Below, in pieces: positions 20,386-23,608 of a stretch of DNA of 23,608 bases. The translations under genes were made by a program, and so were the position numbers. Source of the DNA: Gonapodya sp. JEL0774 (Eukaryota; Monoblepharomycota; Monoblepharidomycetes; Monoblepharidales; Gonapodyaceae); assembly GCA_027604505.1 (NCBI GenBank), contig JADIIX010000232.1:1-23608 (forward strand), in the 5' to 3' direction. The notes under the pieces are model-generated. The model saw only the letters and a list, made by a program, of their open reading frames with translations. It was not told the DNA's origin and searched no databases. Within the stretch, counting starts at the first letter, position 1. Every line of letters starts with the position of its first letter.

Positions 20386-20804
20386 ACTCTTCAAGCAAGG
20401 CAAAACATGCTGTTCGGACTCATCAGTCCCGCTGGCTGAGCGCCTCTGCCTCCCCACGCCGACGCACCCGTAAGAACGGAAGAAACCGGACTTTCAACCG
20501 GACTCGGGTCTCTCTTGATGGCGAGACTTGATGGCGAGACTTGCCAGCGATGAGTCAGCACAGCTCAGTGAGAAGCCAGATGGTGATGTAGCGGTACGGA
20601 TGAGGTGTGGTGTTGCCCGTTGGAGAGGGGTCGTGGGAGCGAGGGAGTGACGGCGAGAAGAGAGAACGGGTGGGGGTCGGCTCGCGCGGACGTGATGTGG
20701 GATGTGCTTCGGTGGGGGAACATATCACTGGACGATGAATGACACGACTACGGGCCCAAACGGCCGCGGGGAACTCACCAGCCGCCCCACCCTCTAAATC
20801 CTCC

Positions 20805-23066
20805 ACCCTGGCATCATCCCGCCCAGAAGACCAAGTCCTCCACCCTCCTTGTTCGATTCAGACTCGGCCACGAACCCCAAAAGCGAAGAGTCCAGCGAAG
20901 GGAATGGAAGCACGATGAGCGCACCTGATACGAGGGGGGGTGTTGGTCGGTGGAGCGGATGTTCGACATTGTCCGTGTCAGGATAAGCAAGAGGAGAATC
21001 CAAAACATATCGGAGCAAAGAAAGCAACGTGGGAAAATGAGTACTTCCAAAACCAGGTGTCAGCACAACAAGAAAAGTCGCACATACCATCGTTCTACAA
21101 ATCCCTCCTTGTCCCTGACCACACCACGACGGAGTACCAACATACCCATTCCCCGTTCCGTTGGCTTTGCTCCCATCCAGCCCGTCCTCCTCCATCATGT
21201 TCACACTCCCGTTACTCCCCGCTCCACTCTTCTTGCTCTGCTTCCTCCCCGTCAACTACGCAAACGTCCACTGAATGAAGTTATGTTTCGGGAGTAGAAT
21301 GGGCGGGGTGGGAGGTGGAGGCGGCTGTGGGTGCCACAGGGGTCGCTGATCGTGCTGCCGCTCCAGCTCCGAACCCGCCAGACCCTTCCAACCCATTCTG
21401 TCCAGTGTCCGCACCGGCATCCCCCTCCACACTCCTCTCCCTATCGCTCACCCTCGGACTCGGACGCATCTTGGCCTCGCCACTCTCCCCCAATCCCACC
21501 ATCTCACCACCGGTCTTCTCCGCATTGACCCCGCTCCAATCCCACCCAGCCCCGAACCCCATCAACATCGCCACCGATATGCGGTTGAACGTGGACACAG
21601 CCAGCCCCACAGTACCCGTCTCGCACGGACCACGCTGTTCCTCTTGGTCTTGTTCTGCGGGGACGTGGTTCGTCTCTGCATCATCGCCATCTCCGCCCCA
21701 TAGCCATTGCCCCATGGGTGGTCGGCGCAGTGGACGTGGACCGTGGCACTGCGCGATGGAGACAGCGATGGGGTGTTTGAACGGCCCCGAAGCGCGGGAC
21801 GGGAATCGGGATGGCGGTTTGGCTCCCCATTGGCCGTGATGAGGTGTGAGTGACAGAGCGCCAGGAGCACCGGCACCCAATGTCGTGCTGGATCGCGAGA
21901 GACCACTGGCCCGTTGGGTGGGTGTTGCGGCTGCGGCACCGGTTCCACCTCCTCAACCAGCTCCTACCCGGGAAAACAACGCTGCCCTGCAAACTATCCT
22001 CTCTCTTCCCTCCCTCCACCTCCACCACCTGCGTACATCATCTCCCTCACCCCGCTCTCAACGAGCAGTGACGCCGCAGACACCGCGCGATCCACTGCAA
22101 GGCCTGGAAAAAGGAGTCCCGTGTCGGAGTAGGAGTGGACGCCACCGAGGCGCGCATTTCGTGGTTGTTGAGCAGGGATGCGAAGATGGTGGTGTTCAGG
22201 CGTTCAGGCGTTCAGGCGTCGGTGCCGCTGTGAGATCGTCCATGTAGTGGTCGCCGACTCCGTATTACTACCCCCCACGTGGGCCATCTACGTCAACACC
22301 ACCTGTTTCAAACTACTGAGCTGCTGCTGCGGTGCCGGTCCTCCACCGTCGACGACGACCCGATCGACACCATCCGATCCATCACGCTCCCCGCCATCGC
22401 CGCCTCACAACGGTGACCACGTGGGTCGCCACGGGGAACCCAACGCCCGTGATCGTCTCTGTGTACAACATTCCTGACGACGATCCGGTGGATACGGCCG
22501 AGAACGCTGAGGCCGTGGTGGCGAGCGAGGTGAGCGAGTGGGACGAGAGGAGGGAGGCCGAGGGGAAGCGGGTCGAGGTGGTGCCTTGGGGTGGGGACAC
22601 GGGGTTTTTATCATAGAGGATGAGCAATTGGTTGGGTGAGTCGTACGCACCCACCAACAACCTGAAGCAACTCTCCAACTTACGCGAGTTCGTGCAACTC
22701 CATGCCTCATGCCCCCAATTTCGTGCCCCCCCTTCGCTCCTCCCCCCCTCGGCGAGGGATGCGAGGGGTTGGGGTGGTTTGGGTGCTGGGTGTGGACGGG
22801 ACGTTGAAGGAGGAGGAGGTGGTAGTTACGGAGGAGAGGACCGTGGCGACGATGGATGTAGAGGGTGACAAGGCGCAGGGGTCGGGAGAGGTGGTCGAAT
22901 TTCATGTACCAGAAGAAAATTGAAAGTCCGAGTGTGAACGATCAAAGGGATTTCAGGGGTTTCAGGGGTGGAAAGGGGTGAAATGGGAGAGAAACGTGTG
23001 GGAGGAGAGAGTCCTTGTGGCCTGTGCACAGCGGGTGATGATTGTTATGGCCTCAGCACACACACG
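20805..23066 (-). mobile_element. Right copy of the large inverted repeat (decayed element)
   Basis: Reverse-complement partner of 9890-12430. The inner edge is near 20805 and the outer edge near 23066 (cagcacacacac). It lacks the block of about 260 bp present in the left copy at 10061-10320. It carries its own one-base shifts, for example near 22400, so the two copies decayed independently. At 22197-22218 a ggcgttcag motif is triplicated. Confidence 0.75.
22208..22923 (+). pseudogene. Decayed gene inside right arm, partner of the left-arm gene
   Basis: An exon with RCEIVHVVVADSVLLPPTW and NTTCFKLLSCCCGAG is followed, after a one-base insertion near 22400, by TTVTTWVATGNPTPVIVSVY and NIPDDDPVDTAENAEAVV. 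A GTGAGT donor at 22636 corresponds exactly to the donor at 10579 in the left copy. After the intron come VLGVDGTLKEEEVV and EGDKAQGSGEVVEFHVPEEN, ending at TGA 22921-22923. The C-terminus is shorter than in the left copy because the block at 10061-10320 is missing here. Function unknown. Confidence 0.4.
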
Positions 23067-23234
23067 CCCCATCAATCCCATCAATCCCTCACCACCTCTC
23101 ATCATTGATTCCGTTCTCACGCAACGGCATCCGCACAGCCACAGATCGCCACTTAAAAGAAAAATCGTTTCTCCCCTGCCGTCTGCCGTTCCAATCCCCC
23201 ATTCCGCCCACTTGCCCCCACCATTGGTGAGCAA

Positions 23235-23602
23235 ATGGGTGTCGCTGTCTTAAGCGCCACATCTCCAACATTCTGTACTGAACTACGCGATATGCTGATG
23301 GCATTTATGGTTCTGCAAGGGCCACGGAGGTACACCGACGCGGAAACTGGCAAACCGACAAACGCTCCGATGTACAAGGAAGGTATTCCGAGTAAGTACT
23401 ACGTGCGCGTTTGATCTCGAATTTTTTGTCACTCATTTCTCTTCAACTTGTGTGGGGTTTGCGTCGCGCAGATGCACGCGGCATGCCTACCCGAGGGCTC
23501 TCAATAGGGAGCGTCAAGGAGGCTGTCAATTCCGTAGGCTGGATTGCCGCAGTACTGGACAAGGGAACAAGCTGGGATGAAGGTTTGCTGAATGCGCCAT
23601 AA
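23235..23602 (+). CDS. Small uncharacterised two-exon gene at right edge
   Basis: ATG at 23235 (A at -3, G at +4) starts MGVAVLSATSPTFCTELRDM. Exon 1 ends at a GTAAGT donor (23392) in phase 1. Exon 2 resumes at 23472 with ARGMPTRGLSIGSVKEAV and VGWIAAVLDKGTSWDEGLL, ending at TAA 23600-23602. About 95 residues; no family recognised. A GTTTGC after WDE could be a donor, so the gene may continue beyond the window. Parts resemble the minus-strand gene at 9043-9910 (ELR..L; IG....SV....W I..V), which borders the other arm. Confidence 0.5.
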
Positions 23603-23608
23603 TCTCGT

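Noticed and set aside
21281-21880. 199-codon minus-strand and 174-codon plus-strand frames in the right arm
   Set aside because: High GC content leaves frames open on both strands. The matching parts of the left arm are shifted by indels, so I could not choose a coding strand.
1-23608. Bacterial genome or operon context suggested by the serine recombinase
   Set aside because: There are many spliceosomal introns, no ribosome-binding sites, and TKL kinases and CCCH fingers are present.

Overview
The window reads as nuclear DNA of a fungus or fungus-like eukaryote. Nearly every credible gene is broken by short GT-AG introns of about 50-150 nt with GTGAGT-like donors, and the exons join only with correct splicing phases. 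There are no ribosome-binding sites or operons. Two TKL-type kinase-LRR genes, CCCH-finger genes and eukaryotic-style recombinases would fit an early-diverging (chytrid-like) fungus or a basidiomycete. I cannot fix the species from sequence alone.

Left part (1-9900). A minus-strand kinase-LRR gene (1-3370, 19 phase-consistent exons, running off the left edge) ends in an array of nearly identical 143-bp exon-intron units. It is followed by a CCCH-finger/coiled-coil gene (4004-4704, minus), a doubtful Ser/Pro-rich plus-strand gene (5092-6014), a broken paralogue of the CCCH gene (6704-7310, minus), a single-exon unknown gene (7907-8410, plus), and a multi-exon minus-strand gene with an acidic tail (9043 to about 9910).

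Right part (9890-23608). Two diverged copies of a GC-rich repeat of about 2.3-2.5 kb lie in inverted orientation (9890-12430 and 20805-23066). They enclose a core of about 8.4 kb. In order, the core holds a telomere-like 12-mer, a tyrosine-recombinase pseudogene (minus, 12695-14207), a pair of 44-bp direct repeats, an apparently intact kinase-LRR gene (plus, 15229-17582), a large-serine-recombinase pseudogene (minus, 17560-18746) and a 43-bp minisatellite. A small two-exon gene (23235-23602, plus) starts just outside the right arm.

The main interest is this arrangement: inverted arms around two recombinases of different chemistry that flank a kinase-LRR gene. It could be a decayed large mobile element with cargo, or an accumulation of unrelated insertions. 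The second theme is LRR growth by duplication of whole exon-intron units, seen fresh in the left gene and old in the right gene. No rRNA, tRNA, CRISPR array, reverse transcriptase or viral gene was recognised.
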